Source: Opitutus sp. GAS368 (GTDB lineage Bacteria; Verrucomicrobiota; Verrucomicrobiia; Opitutales; Opitutaceae). Taken from it: a DNA stretch of 44,545 nucleotides. The position numbers and the translations under genes were made by a program. Location of the stretch: the NCBI GenBank assembly GCA_945903465.1, contig CAMDOF010000049.1, positions 1 through 44,545 on the forward strand. The letters run 5' to 3'. Position 1 is the stretch's first letter. Each line of letters starts with the position of its first letter. This document shows, one piece after another, positions 24,673 through 33,378 of this stretch. The notes below the pieces were generated by a model. That model made no database searches. It was not told where the DNA came from and was given only the letters and a program-made list of their open reading frames with translations.

Positions 24673-26688
24673 TCAGGTGCGCGCGAAATATGCGACGTAG
24701 ACCGACACTACCCAGCACGCCATCAAGCCATATACCAACGCGCGGCTCCAATTGACGCGCGTCAGAAAATCGAATCCGGCGACGGCAACAAGCGCATACG
24801 CCGGCATCGCTCCGATGGTATAAAATGCCTTGATCGCACAGTAGTAGGGAAGCGTCAGCGCGTGATGCAGGAGGGCAAAAACATACACGGCAATGCAGGC
24901 GAGAGCGATGAGCCACACCGCCTCGGCTCGAAAGACGGCATTGCGCACCGCGACAACAATGCCTGTTCCGAGTGCCAACGATGGCGCCAGCGCGAGCAGC
25001 ACGCCTGCCATCATGTAGCCGTGGTTCCAAGGCGGGACCGCGGCGAGCGCCACGGCGGAGCTCACGTCGCTGTCGCACCAATACGTCGCGTAAAAGCCAT
25101 CCCAAAAACCTTCGAGTCCGACGTAAACGGGCCGCACTAGCGCAGGTCCAAACGTGAGGAATTCGGAGGCAACCCGGTAACCTGGGTCCTGCCACCAGGC
25201 GATGCCGCGGCTCAGGTCCCACCCGCCGACAAATGGCCGGCCGAGGTGGATGTAATTGCGAACATAATACCAGCCCGCCACCACCGCCGTGAGGCCGAAC
25301 ACGACGCCAGTGGTTCGGGCTGCCCGGATAATCCCAGTCGTAATGCTGGGCTGCGAGGAGAGGGAGCGCCAGGCAATCGCGATCAGCAGGGGAAATCCGA
25401 CGAGCACCGCGCTGACCTTGGCCAGCAGCGCCAGGCCGAACAAGACGCCGAGCCACCACGGGGTCCAGCGGACGTTCTCCGAACCATCCGGCTGGATGAG
25501 TTTGAGGGAGAGGACGAAAATCGCCGAGCTCAGCATGCCGGCCAGCGGCTCGTTCCCAAAATACTGCGAAAGGTAGATGTTCATGGGCAGAAACCCGGCG
25601 AACAGCGTGCCGAGAATCTGCAAGTCGGCGCGTTGCGAGAAAACGCGGCGCAAGGCCCGGTAGCATAGCTCGATCTGCAGCAAGCCGCACGCAAGGGGCA
25701 GTATCCGCAGGAGCAGCACGGCGGTCCCGGGCGCGAACAATTTCGCGAGCATCAGGTAGAGGGGCGCACCGATCAGATAGACGAATGGCGACTGAAACAT
25801 TTGCCATCCGTCGGTCGCCAGCGGGATGCGGTGATTTTTCAGCAGGTAGGAAACATAATCGAGGTGCCCGCCCACATCGAAGCCGGCCGGCGCGGGCAGC
25901 TTGAGAATATTGTTCGCCGCCATGACCGCCCACGCCACAAGAACCGCCCAACGTACGATGGCGGGCCGGAACCCAAACGGCGGCGGCCGCGGCCGATTTC
26001 CAAAGACCCACGTCGCTCCTCCGACCAAGAGGAATACGACCCCAAATATCGGCCACCGGCTGCCCAGTGCCTGCAGCGGAGATTCGAATTGACCGGCCAT
26101 CGGCACGGCCGGGTGATCGCTCGCGGGCCGCGCCGCCCGCCAGTTGACGCCATCGGCAGAACTTTGCCACGATGCGTCGGTTCGAATATCCAGCGGCTTC
26201 GAACTGGCCCATAATACCGCAGGTCCGTTTTCGTTTTCGACTAGGATGATCAACTCGTGTTCGCCCGGGCTGAGATGAGGCGCAAGGGGCAGGATTTGTT
26301 CGCTTTTCCACTGCAGTGCGTCGAGGGAAGGTGCAGCGATCACCTTGCCGTCAACGATCACGTTCACCCGCTTCATCGCGCGGAGTCGCAGCCCGGTGTC
26401 GCTGGGCGTGGCCGATACGGCGAAGCGGGTTTTGAATCCGCGTGCAACCTTACCTGTCCCATGGGTCTCGAGGCTGACCGGCTCATCGTGCTGGATCCAC
26501 TCCGCGCTGGAGGAGGAACTCAGGAATGCAAGCGTGGGGTCGAAGCGAATGCGGTGCCACATCCAGCCGATATAAATGAGCAACCCAACGAGGGCTCCGA
26601 CGAGTATTACCGTGGCAAAACTGCGGTGATTTCTCGACGCGGCCGAGCTATCGGAAGGCGCCACGGCATTATCCTGGTTCGATTTCAA
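24673..26688 (-). CDS. GT-C family membrane glycosyltransferase
   Basis: 671 residues with about a dozen hydrophobic segments. An N-terminal helix (residues about 25-45) anchors a soluble region (about 50-205). The polytopic part then begins with VRWAVLVAWAVMAANNILKL and the acidic loop motif GFDVGGHLDYVSYLL. This matches the ArnT/PMT-type (PF13231-like) dolichyl- or polyprenyl-phosphate-sugar transferases, in which the Asp in the first large loop is catalytic. It would transfer a sugar from a lipid carrier in the outer leaflet of the inner membrane. It is flanked upstream by a tandem dimer of the 51-bp repeat and downstream by the nested inverted repeat, with no co-directional partner close by. 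Confidence 0.8.
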   Translation of the reverse strand: MKSNQDNAVAPSDSSAASRNHRSFATVILVGALVGLLIYIGWMWHRIRFDPTLAFLSSSSSAEWIQHDEPVSLETHGTGKVARGFKTRFAVSATPSDTGLRLRAMKRVNVIVDGKVIAAPSLDALQWKSEQILPLAPHLSPGEHELIILVENENGPAVLWASSKPLDIRTDASWQSSADGVNWRAARPASDHPAVPMAGQFESPLQALGSRWPIFGVVFLLVGGATWVFGNRPRPPPFGFRPAIVRWAVLVAWAVMAANNILKLPAPAGFDVGGHLDYVSYLLKNHRIPLATDGWQMFQSPFVYLIGAPLYLMLAKLFAPGTAVLLLRILPLACGLLQIELCYRALRRVFSQRADLQILGTLFAGFLPMNIYLSQYFGNEPLAGMLSSAIFVLSLKLIQPDGSENVRWTPWWLGVLFGLALLAKVSAVLVGFPLLIAIAWRSLSSQPSITTGIIRAARTTGVVFGLTAVVAGWYYVRNYIHLGRPFVGGWDLSRGIAWWQDPGYRVASEFLTFGPALVRPVYVGLEGFWDGFYATYWCDSDVSSAVALAAVPPWNHGYMMAGVLLALAPSLALGTGIVVAVRNAVFRAEAVWLIALACIAVYVFALLHHALTLPYYCAIKAFYTIGAMPAYALVAVAGFDFLTRVNWSRALVYGLMACWVVSVYVAYFART

Positions 26689-26733
26689 TTCGAGCCGCCC
26701 ATCGACGAGTAATCAAAACCTGACCGGCACGCC

Positions 26734-26784
26734 TTATTGATAGGAAACTGGATTTTCAGGGGGATCGGATCCGGGAGGGGTTTA
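26734..26784 (+). repeat. 51-bp repeat family, copy 4
   Basis: Identical to copies 1 and 6. It forms a tandem dimer with copy 5 through the same spacer that joins copies 2 and 3. It lies 46 bases upstream of the glycosyltransferase start. Confidence 0.92.
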
Positions 26785-26813
26785 AGGGGAGGGTGACCGG
26801 TAGAAACTGAATC

Positions 26814-26863
26814 AATTGATAGGAAACTGGATTTTCAGGGGGATCGGATCCGGGAGGGGTTTA
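26814..26863 (+). repeat. 51-bp repeat family, copy 5
   Basis: Second unit of the right-hand dimer, ending GGGAGGGGTTTA and followed by TCTGAAAG. It is in direct orientation with copy 6 at 27991, and the creatininase-like gene lies between them. Confidence 0.92.
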
Positions 26864-26914
26864 TCTGAAAGTGATGGGAAAGTATTAGGTCTCATTTTTT
26901 CTTTATTTTACTAA

Positions 26915-26950
26915 ACTGATAGGAATTTGCTTTTTGAGGCGGAGTTTAAG
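26915..26950 (+). repeat. Short related repeat, right inverted copy
   Basis: Bases 26915-26942 (ACTGATAGGAATTTGC..., 28 bp) are the exact reverse complement of 22385-22412. The local sequence (26865-26914) is noticeably AT-rich. It lies 29 bases beyond the stop codon of the creatininase-like gene. Confidence 0.85.
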
Positions 26951-26978
26951 AGTACCTGTGCTGCGAAGAAGCGACGAA

Positions 26979-27860
26979 CTACTTTTGCTCGCTAGTCGGA
27001 GTCCCTATCAACTTCCGGATCCCCGCCACGGTTGCATCCGTGCGGAACTCGATCAGCTGCCTGCCGTGATAGAGGGACTTCTCGAGCGGGGCGAGGTCGA
27101 ATCCGTTGATGGTCGCCTTGCCTATTCGCACACGCTCCGAGTAGTTTACCGCTTTCGGGTCGCCGACCATGATCATGGTCGAGATGTAGTAGTTGTCGTG
27201 GAAGCGATCCTTGTAGCGGATCTCTTTCACGCCCATCACTTCGTTCTGGTGCAGGAGAATCTCGTCGTAGCCGTGGAACTCGGGTACGTAGAACGCGCGC
27301 ACGCCCGAGCCCTGCCACTCCGCCATCAGCTCGCCGACGGCCTTAATATCGGGATTATGGTTCCCGTCGCTGTCGCCGACGAAGAAAATGTTCTTGAAGC
27401 CCTGCGCCCTCAGGCTGATGGCGACGTCCTTGAGGACGCCGTTGTAGATCGCGGGCGAGAGCGAGATGCCGCCGGCGGTGTTGCGGTTCGGGTCGCCGGC
27501 CTCGAACGGGATGATCGGCGCGACGAGCATGTTTCCCATGCGGCGGGCCACCGAATCGGCGCAGACGCGGAGCACGTCGTTGTGCTTGTTCATCGTCAGC
27601 CAGGGCCCGTTGTTCTCGACGCTGCCAGTCGGGATCAGGACGCTGGTCTTGCCCGCCCGGATCGCGTCGCGGACCTCCAGCTCGGTCAGCCTCTCGATCC
27701 ACAACTCGTCGGTCGCCGGGAGCGGGTTCGCGTAGGAGCCCATATCCAAGAGGGGCTCTTTGGACACCGGTACGGTCATTTGCCGTCCGCTGCCCTGAGC
27801 TTGGAGGGACGGCGCCCCCAGCGCGAGGCCGACCAGTACCAGCGCTACCCTGTTCACCAT
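26979..27860 (-). CDS. Creatininase-family protein, atypical metal site
   Basis: 293 residues with a signal peptide (MVNRVALVLVGLALGAPSLQAQ). The creatininase/amidohydrolase fold is suggested by SVLIPTGSVENNGPWLT, VAPIIPFEAGDP, GGISLSP and NIFFVGDSDGN. The canonical ligand motif E-x-H-G...D is replaced by E-N-N-G...K-H-N-D, and NGHGGN is replaced by GDSDGN. A subgroup with ENGP...KHN and GDSGGN is known among secreted creatininase-like proteins, so this is probably a functional variant rather than decay. The start at 27860 is preferred: AAGAGAG precedes it and the signal peptide begins there; an upstream ATG at 27917 adds an AT-rich leader. It is bounded by direct 51-bp repeats and AT-rich DNA, which hints at recent acquisition. 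Confidence 0.78.
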   Translation of the reverse strand: MVNRVALVLVGLALGAPSLQAQGSGRQMTVPVSKEPLLDMGSYANPLPATDELWIERLTELEVRDAIRAGKTSVLIPTGSVENNGPWLTMNKHNDVLRVCADSVARRMGNMLVAPIIPFEAGDPNRNTAGGISLSPAIYNGVLKDVAISLRAQGFKNIFFVGDSDGNHNPDIKAVGELMAEWQGSGVRAFYVPEFHGYDEILLHQNEVMGVKEIRYKDRFHDNYYISTMIMVGDPKAVNYSERVRIGKATINGFDLAPLEKSLYHGRQLIEFRTDATVAGIRKLIGTPTSEQK

Positions 27861-27990
27861 TTCTCTCTTAATAAATTGAATTTCTGTTTTTATATCATTT
27901 AATATATCTGCGTTCATAATTATTATTTATCTAATTTTATAACGATGTTTCGGTTTGTTTGCTGGAACCACTATTTCCAACGATGGTTCA
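27861..27990. other. AT-rich upstream region
   Basis: Strikingly AT-rich (runs such as TTTATATCATTTAATATATC) in an otherwise GC-rich window. It probably contains the creatininase-like gene's promoter and may mark foreign DNA. No gene is seen. Confidence 0.45.
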
Positions 27991-28041
27991 TTATTGATAG
28001 GAAACTGGATTTTCAGGGGGATCGGATCCGGGAGGGGTTTA
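27991..28041 (+). repeat. 51-bp repeat family, copy 6
   Basis: Full-length unit, identical to copies 1 and 4, in the same orientation as all the others. It closes the creatininase-like segment on the right. Confidence 0.92.
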
Positions 28042-28266
28042 TCTGCCATCCATGGTAATGGCCGAACACAGCAGGCCGAATTTTTGATTCATCGATTTAG
28101 GTGCGTTAGAAGCGAGCGCCGATCTGACTCCCGCGGCATCGAAACTCGGCGTTGTGCGGTGCTTTTTCTGGCGTCGTTGGTGGCGACCGTTGTTTTCAAT
28201 AAAACTGCCGAGCGTCGAGCAAGAGAAGTGCTTGCCTGTGGGCAATGAGCCGCAGCCGTCCGCGAG
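28042..28266. other. Gap downstream of the ceramidase-like gene
   Basis: 225 bases with no recognisable gene on either strand. Near the right edge and running into the end of the adjacent gene, the 12-base word GAACCTGCCTGA occurs twice (about 28271 and 28289). Confidence 0.4.
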
Positions 28267-29715
28267 TCATGCAGAACCTGCCTGATGACGAACCTGCCTG
28301 ACGAGGGAGTGGACCGATGAAACGATGCGCTCCTCGACGTCACCTGCCCAACGCAAAGCGGGGCGGCCGTATTCATAGAGGCTGGATCCCCCTTCGTAGC
28401 CGCCTTCTTCCCAAACCCGGCGAGAAGGAATGTAGGCGATCATGTCGTCGGTATAGCCGCAGACCCACGTGCCGGCGCCGAATTCCTTCTTAAAGCGTAA
28501 TGCGTAGTCGACCACGGTCTCCCCGCCCGTGCCGATCATCAGCATTTCGCGACCGATCTGCCAGGCATGCACAGGATACGGATACGCCGGGGCGAAGGTT
28601 TCGCCTGCGGCCAGCTTCTGTAACATGCGCGTGGCCCAGCGCGCGCGCACTCCAGCCGGGTCCTGCGCGGCCACCTCAAGCTCGGCGCGGGTTATGACGT
28701 GCAGATAGCTGAGGTCGATATACTCGAAGGCGGTCCGTAGTCCGGCGGAGATCCGTTGCATCGGCCGCTGCAACGCTTCCTCGACGCCAGCCGCCAACAT
28801 TTTCCCATAACGTTCACAGAGCGCGACATTTCGTCGCGGCAGGGGGTTTTGGTCGGCGCCGCAGGTGTTGACGAACAACGCCATCGCGCCCGGATTATTC
28901 TTCTCGATCTCGATCTGCGCAAAACCGGGATAGTCTCCGCACCATTTGGTAAAGCTCAACGTCGTGGGGTGACACGCATAGCCGAAGAGTATCGCCAGCC
29001 GCATGCCGTCGGCGCGGGCCACGGACAACACGGGCACGGTATGATCGACCGGGCCCTTCAGCGGGATCCCTTTGGCCATCAACTCCGGAACCTCCGGCTC
29101 GCGGTTGTTCCGTCGATTCACGGCAAAGGTCGCCCGACCCTCGCCCATTTCCAGACGTGCTGGCGCAAGATTAGCCAGGGCCTCGCCCACCATTGCCACG
29201 AGCCGCTTCACCATCAAAGCAGTATAGTCCTTCACCAATTCAACCTGCCCGGCCTCGACGGGATAATAGTCCACCAAGTCGTCACCCAGCCGCGGCCCGC
29301 AGTGGTTGTGCGAGAACGTGATCATCACGTCCCGGCGGTCCAACCCGAATTGCCGCCGCAGTTCCTGCAGGGCAACGTCACTCATCTCCTTTGGCACGCC
29401 TTGAAAGTCGCTCGTGACTAAGACGACCCGCGACCCAGCGGGATCCTTCAACGCCAGGGCTTTCATCCACAAGTCATGGAGCTTTCCATCAGCTGAACGC
29501 TTCGAGCCATAGCCGGCGAGCCAAACATCCGTTTCCGGGGTGATGATGGCCTTGGCAACTCCCGCCTGCCAATCGCCCGCCGCTCCGTCCGGCGCCGCGG
29601 TGGAACGCTCCGCTGTGGCGGACCAACCTTTTCCGAGGTTCCCAAATGCAGCCACCATGGCCGCAGCCTGCGTGGATCTCCTGATGAAGGTTCGTCGTGT
29701 CGTTTGAGGTTTCAT
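28267..29715 (-). CDS. Tat-exported neutral/alkaline ceramidase-like amidase (subtype A)
   Basis: 482 residues with a twin-arginine signal (RRTFIRRSTQAAAMVAAFG). The ceramidase fold is shown by AGVAKAIITPETDVWLAGYG, the zinc-binding SHNHCGP (His136, His138), YACHPTT (His249), CGADQNPLPRR, and the C-terminal IAYIPSRRVWEEGGYEGG with its Tyr. The protein is shorter than classical neutral ceramidases (about 650-780 residues) because the C-terminal Ig-like domain is missing. It follows the receptor of the ECF-sigma locus, so its substrate, an N-acyl compound, is probably linked to the imported or sensed molecule (inference). Activity on ceramide itself is uncertain; the family hydrolyses diverse amides. 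Confidence 0.88.
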   Translation of the reverse strand: MKPQTTRRTFIRRSTQAAAMVAAFGNLGKGWSATAERSTAAPDGAAGDWQAGVAKAIITPETDVWLAGYGSKRSADGKLHDLWMKALALKDPAGSRVVLVTSDFQGVPKEMSDVALQELRRQFGLDRRDVMITFSHNHCGPRLGDDLVDYYPVEAGQVELVKDYTALMVKRLVAMVGEALANLAPARLEMGEGRATFAVNRRNNREPEVPELMAKGIPLKGPVDHTVPVLSVARADGMRLAILFGYACHPTTLSFTKWCGDYPGFAQIEIEKNNPGAMALFVNTCGADQNPLPRRNVALCERYGKMLAAGVEEALQRPMQRISAGLRTAFEYIDLSYLHVITRAELEVAAQDPAGVRARWATRMLQKLAAGETFAPAYPYPVHAWQIGREMLMIGTGGETVVDYALRFKKEFGAGTWVCGYTDDMIAYIPSRRVWEEGGYEGGSSLYEYGRPALRWAGDVEERIVSSVHSLVRQVRHQAGSA

Positions 29716-29874
29716 AGGAAAAATGGAGTAATGGGGGGCATGTCGGGCAGAAACAACAGTGCGTCCGGCAATGGCTCCCTAGATTCCGTCCGCAGCGGCA
29801 GCACAACAGTCACTGCTGCTGGAGGGGAGACTCCAGTCGATACCATTGCCAGTCCCGGTTTCCAGGAGCACGAG

Positions 29875-32805
29875 TTAGAAGGTCCCCTGGAGGCCGGCCA
29901 CGACCTTTGGCGCGAGCCGGTTGACGGTACCCGGGCGACTTTCGTTGCCGTAATACTCCCAGTTTTCTTCTGCGCGGGTGAGATTTTCTAAGTCGCAGAA
30001 AAAGCCCAATCGAGAGCTGAGATTATACTTGGTCTTGAGGTCGACTTGCGTGCGCGGTCGCTGATACCTCAACAAGGCCGCGTTGGCGTTGATGCCGCTC
30101 AGATGATCCCCACGCCAAACAGCACTGAGCCGGAAGCTCCAGCGGCTCTGGATATAATCAAGTCCGATATTCGCAATTCTCGGCACGAAGCCAGCCAGCT
30201 TGTCCGTCGCCACGCTTCCACCATAGTTACCCTGTGTCTGCAAATAAGTGTAATTGATGTTTACGCCGAAGTTCTTCCACAGACCCGGCAAAAAGCGGAA
30301 TTGTTGCTGGTAGGCGAATTCAATGCCGCGATAACGTGCGTTGCCGCCGTTCCTAGGCGTGCTGATCCGGTAGTTAGCGTACTCGCCATTGTAGCCGTTA
30401 TCGGCTCCGATGGGCACGAGAATGCTTGAATCGGTAAACTGAAAATCGGTGATTTCCTTGAGGAAGAGGCTGACCGACAGCAACCCGACGGGCTCAAAGT
30501 AATACTCGGCGGTAAGGTCGAAGTTATTGGCGAATTGAGGCTTTAACCCGGGATTACTGCGATTAATCGTCCGGCTCACATCGTTTATTTGATCCAATGG
30601 AATGATCCCCCCAAAGCCAGGGCGACCGACGCTGGTGGAGTAACTAGCCCTCGCAACTAAACCGCCGGCCGGCATGTACTTGAAATGTAAGCCGGGGAAA
30701 ATTTTCTGATACTCCCCTGTGGCGCTCTGACGACCGGTGTAGACCCCGGCGACTTGGAGAGGGCCTTGGGCATCCGTTTCAGTCTTCTCGACGCGCACAC
30801 CGCCTAGGATCGAAAGGTCGCTGATCTGCACATTGCCCATAATGTAGCTAGACATGACGGTTTCCTTGATCGTACGATTCCCGCCAAGATTCGAGTTCCG
30901 CGCATAGAGGAGATCTTCGGTCCAGAGGCCGGGATTCGCCAAGATGTGATTCGTAACTCCTTTCGTGCCGGGCCACGGCTGAGGCCGGTAGCCGAGGTAT
31001 CCATCGGAATATTTCTCGAGTTCGCGATCGACGAACTGCCCCAGCATCTCGTCGCCTGAATTGATCACCCCATCCGGCCCGGCGTAGTTGTAACGGCGTG
31101 CGTTGTTCCAAACCGTGCGCTCCTGCCGCCTGACGTTGCCGCCGACCTTCACGAACGTGGGCGCAGTGGTCTCGAAATTCTTTTTCAGATCGAGGCGCCC
31201 ACTCATGACGGTATCGGCGCCACCACGATCACCCTGCGTGAGGATCATATTGCGATAGTTGCTGAGATCGTAGATGTCGGGGCCGGCCGTTTGCGTGATG
31301 AGGGGATAATCGCGGCTGAGGGTGCGGTTGATCTTCCAGCCGACATTCGGCAGCACCATCGACACGGTGCCCTTCGGATGCGCCGCGTGGTGGCGGTTAT
31401 AGGGACTGTGATCGTAATACGTTTCCGAATTGGAAAAGCTGAGCCCATAATCAAGATCAAGGCCCGGAAGCCGGTGCTTGACCGACGGCGACAGCTGGTA
31501 GGTTCGGCCCGACTTGTCGTTCGTGCTCGTCTGCAGCGTGCTGGTCGAGGTCGCCAGCGGCAGGATCTCAACCAGGTTGCCGCTGTAGCCTGGAGCAAAA
31601 CTCGCGACATCGGCGGCGGCGTTCAACGAACGGGAACGCGAATCATTGTCCTCGTGAAACCAGTTGTACGCCAGGTTCAGGGTGGCGATCGTGTTCGAGC
31701 TCACTTTGTAGTCTACCTTGCCGCCGAGCGCGATGCGCGACCGCGTTGCTCCAGCAAAGTAGGGTGATGTGATGTTCGGACTGAAGTAGGGTTCGTCCAA
31801 CTTTCCCTCGTAGGTCTGCGTTGCATACACTTCGCCGCCATCCTGCACGTGATAGGAGCCGATCAACTTGATGCCGATGCGCTCATCCTTGCCCAGTCGG
31901 TCTGCGTAGGTGAGGCTCAGCGAGGGGCCGATGCCTTCGATCGGTTCACGGATCGGATCTCCGGACTTGAGCGGGTACCGCATGGCGTACGTGCCACCGA
32001 TGGAGTAGGCAAAGTAGCGCTTCACCGCCCTGTCGAAGGCGCTCTTGGTGATCAGGTTGACATTTCCGCCGATCGAGTCCGCATCCATATCCGGAGTTGG
32101 CGCCTTGGTCACCTCGATGGTTTCGATCAAGCCGAGTGACGCCTGCTCAAATTCAAAGCGCCGTCCCAAGCCGGCTGACTGCGAAGCCGCCAGGCGGTTG
32201 CCATCCATCGTCACGGAATTGAGGCTAGGATCAATGCCCCGGATCTGCACGGCGCGCACTTCGTTGCCGACTGTTACGCCTGTGATGCCCGGCAAACGCT
32301 GCAGGAAGTCACCGATGTTGCCGGCGGCCATGTTGCCGAAGGCGTCGGAAGAAACGATGTTCTTCACGTTGGGCGCCTGCTTCTGACGCATGATGGCCAT
32401 GGCGCTGCCTTCGCGAACACCCGAGACGGTGAATTTCTCCAAGGCATATATCTCAGAAGTGAGCTCGATGTCCTGGCTGGACGTTTGGCCGGCAGTCACG
32501 GAAACGAGGACATTCTTCGAATCCAAGCCGGTATAAGTCACGATCAGCGTCTCCGAACCTCTCGGCAACGCGATCTGGTAACGTCCAAGCCGATCCGTGA
32601 ACACCGCCTGTTTCGCACCCTGGGCGGATACTTTAGCGCCTTCGAGATAGGATCGGGTGGCCGCGTTGCTGACGTATCCGGTAACGATGCCGGTTTGGGG
32701 CCCCGACCCCGTGCCATTAACGTCGGCCGCATGGAGCGTCTGAGCGGATGACGCGGCAAGGCCGAGCCAAGCGATTAACAATGCAAAGGGGTTCGTTTGT
32801 TTCAT
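29875..32805 (-). CDS. TonB-dependent receptor of the ECF-sigma locus
   Basis: 976 residues. A signal peptide (LLIAWLGLAASSAQTLHAAD) is followed by a carboxypeptidase-regulatory-like domain (GIVTGYVSNAATRSYLEGAK, residues about 37-120). The plug includes NEVRAVQIRGIDPSLNSVTM and APTPDMDADSIGGNVNLITK, and the barrel ends VAGLQGTF. FecA-type signalling receptors carry an STN domain at this end; here the STN domain is a separate small protein just upstream. It lies downstream of sigma, fecR and stn genes in the same direction and upstream of a ceramidase-like amidase. Confidence 0.92.
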   Translation of the reverse strand: MKQTNPFALLIAWLGLAASSAQTLHAADVNGTGSGPQTGIVTGYVSNAATRSYLEGAKVSAQGAKQAVFTDRLGRYQIALPRGSETLIVTYTGLDSKNVLVSVTAGQTSSQDIELTSEIYALEKFTVSGVREGSAMAIMRQKQAPNVKNIVSSDAFGNMAAGNIGDFLQRLPGITGVTVGNEVRAVQIRGIDPSLNSVTMDGNRLAASQSAGLGRRFEFEQASLGLIETIEVTKAPTPDMDADSIGGNVNLITKSAFDRAVKRYFAYSIGGTYAMRYPLKSGDPIREPIEGIGPSLSLTYADRLGKDERIGIKLIGSYHVQDGGEVYATQTYEGKLDEPYFSPNITSPYFAGATRSRIALGGKVDYKVSSNTIATLNLAYNWFHEDNDSRSRSLNAAADVASFAPGYSGNLVEILPLATSTSTLQTSTNDKSGRTYQLSPSVKHRLPGLDLDYGLSFSNSETYYDHSPYNRHHAAHPKGTVSMVLPNVGWKINRTLSRDYPLITQTAGPDIYDLSNYRNMILTQGDRGGADTVMSGRLDLKKNFETTAPTFVKVGGNVRRQERTVWNNARRYNYAGPDGVINSGDEMLGQFVDRELEKYSDGYLGYRPQPWPGTKGVTNHILANPGLWTEDLLYARNSNLGGNRTIKETVMSSYIMGNVQISDLSILGGVRVEKTETDAQGPLQVAGVYTGRQSATGEYQKIFPGLHFKYMPAGGLVARASYSTSVGRPGFGGIIPLDQINDVSRTINRSNPGLKPQFANNFDLTAEYYFEPVGLLSVSLFLKEITDFQFTDSSILVPIGADNGYNGEYANYRISTPRNGGNARYRGIEFAYQQQFRFLPGLWKNFGVNINYTYLQTQGNYGGSVATDKLAGFVPRIANIGLDYIQSRWSFRLSAVWRGDHLSGINANAALLRYQRPRTQVDLKTKYNLSSRLGFFCDLENLTRAEENWEYYGNESRPGTVNRLAPKVVAGLQGTF

Positions 32806-32882
32806 GATTTTAGGTGGATTTTCGAAATCGATGGCTGATTTTGTCTGGTCGGGCGGTCGCCTGCCGTCATTTGCGCCGCCCG

Positions 32883-33248
32883 TTAAACGTTTTTTGGTTC
32901 ATCGGGGTCAGCTCGCCGCACGGCGAAGGCTCCGGTTGCTGCATCGCTGCTGCTCACCAGCCCGGTGTTGTGCAGCAGAATATCCAAGGCCTCGCTTGGC
33001 GTGAAATTTCCCTTCACGGGGTTGGTGCGCAGCCCCTTCACGCTGTCGGTCACAAAAATCACGCCGCAACCCGATTGCTCCGAAAAAACCTTGAGCGATC
33101 GCTCCGCCTCGTCCGCAGCAACATGGAAACTTTTACTGGAACTGCTATCGGCCGCGTGGGCCAGCGTGAGGCCGAGCAGCGGAAGCCAGATTCGGTCGAG
33201 ACGCAAAAATCGCATCAGACCGCATAGACAGAGGCGGGTGGAATACAT
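32883..33248 (-). CDS. Free-standing STN-domain protein
   Basis: About 121 residues: a signal peptide (LDRIWLPLLGLTLAHAAD) followed by a single STN (secretin/TonB short N-terminal) domain. The latter shows FHVAADEAERSLKVFSEQSG, VIFVTDSVKGLRTNPVKGNF and SEALDILLHNTGLVSS. STN domains normally form the periplasmic N-terminus of signalling receptors such as FecA and touch the FecR anti-sigma factor. Here it is encoded alone between fecR and the receptor. Starts at 33248 and 33215 are both possible; an open frame reaching 33446 overlaps fecR in another frame and is unlikely. It may relay receptor occupancy to FecR in trans (inference). Confidence 0.82.
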   Translation of the reverse strand: MYSTRLCLCGLMRFLRLDRIWLPLLGLTLAHAADSSSSKSFHVAADEAERSLKVFSEQSGCGVIFVTDSVKGLRTNPVKGNFTPSEALDILLHNTGLVSSSDAATGAFAVRRADPDEPKNV

Positions 33249-33378
33249 GGGGCAGACCGAGGGCAGGAGCCGTCGGGGTGGGTTGAGGTTAACTAAACGC
33301 CCGAGAACCGCATTCTGTTTACGGCCTCGGAAAATAAGTGGGCGAACGCAGCCCGCGACGCGGTCCGAACCCGACCAT

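Noticed and set aside
24614..26311. A 565-codon minus-strand frame overlapping the glycosyltransferase
   Set aside because: It shares the strand but not the frame of a clear polytopic membrane protein, has no domain, and runs into the nested inverted repeat.
27861..27990. AT-rich stretch as a replication origin
   Set aside because: No DnaA-box cluster or dnaA/parA-type genes are seen; composition alone is better explained by promoter or foreign DNA.
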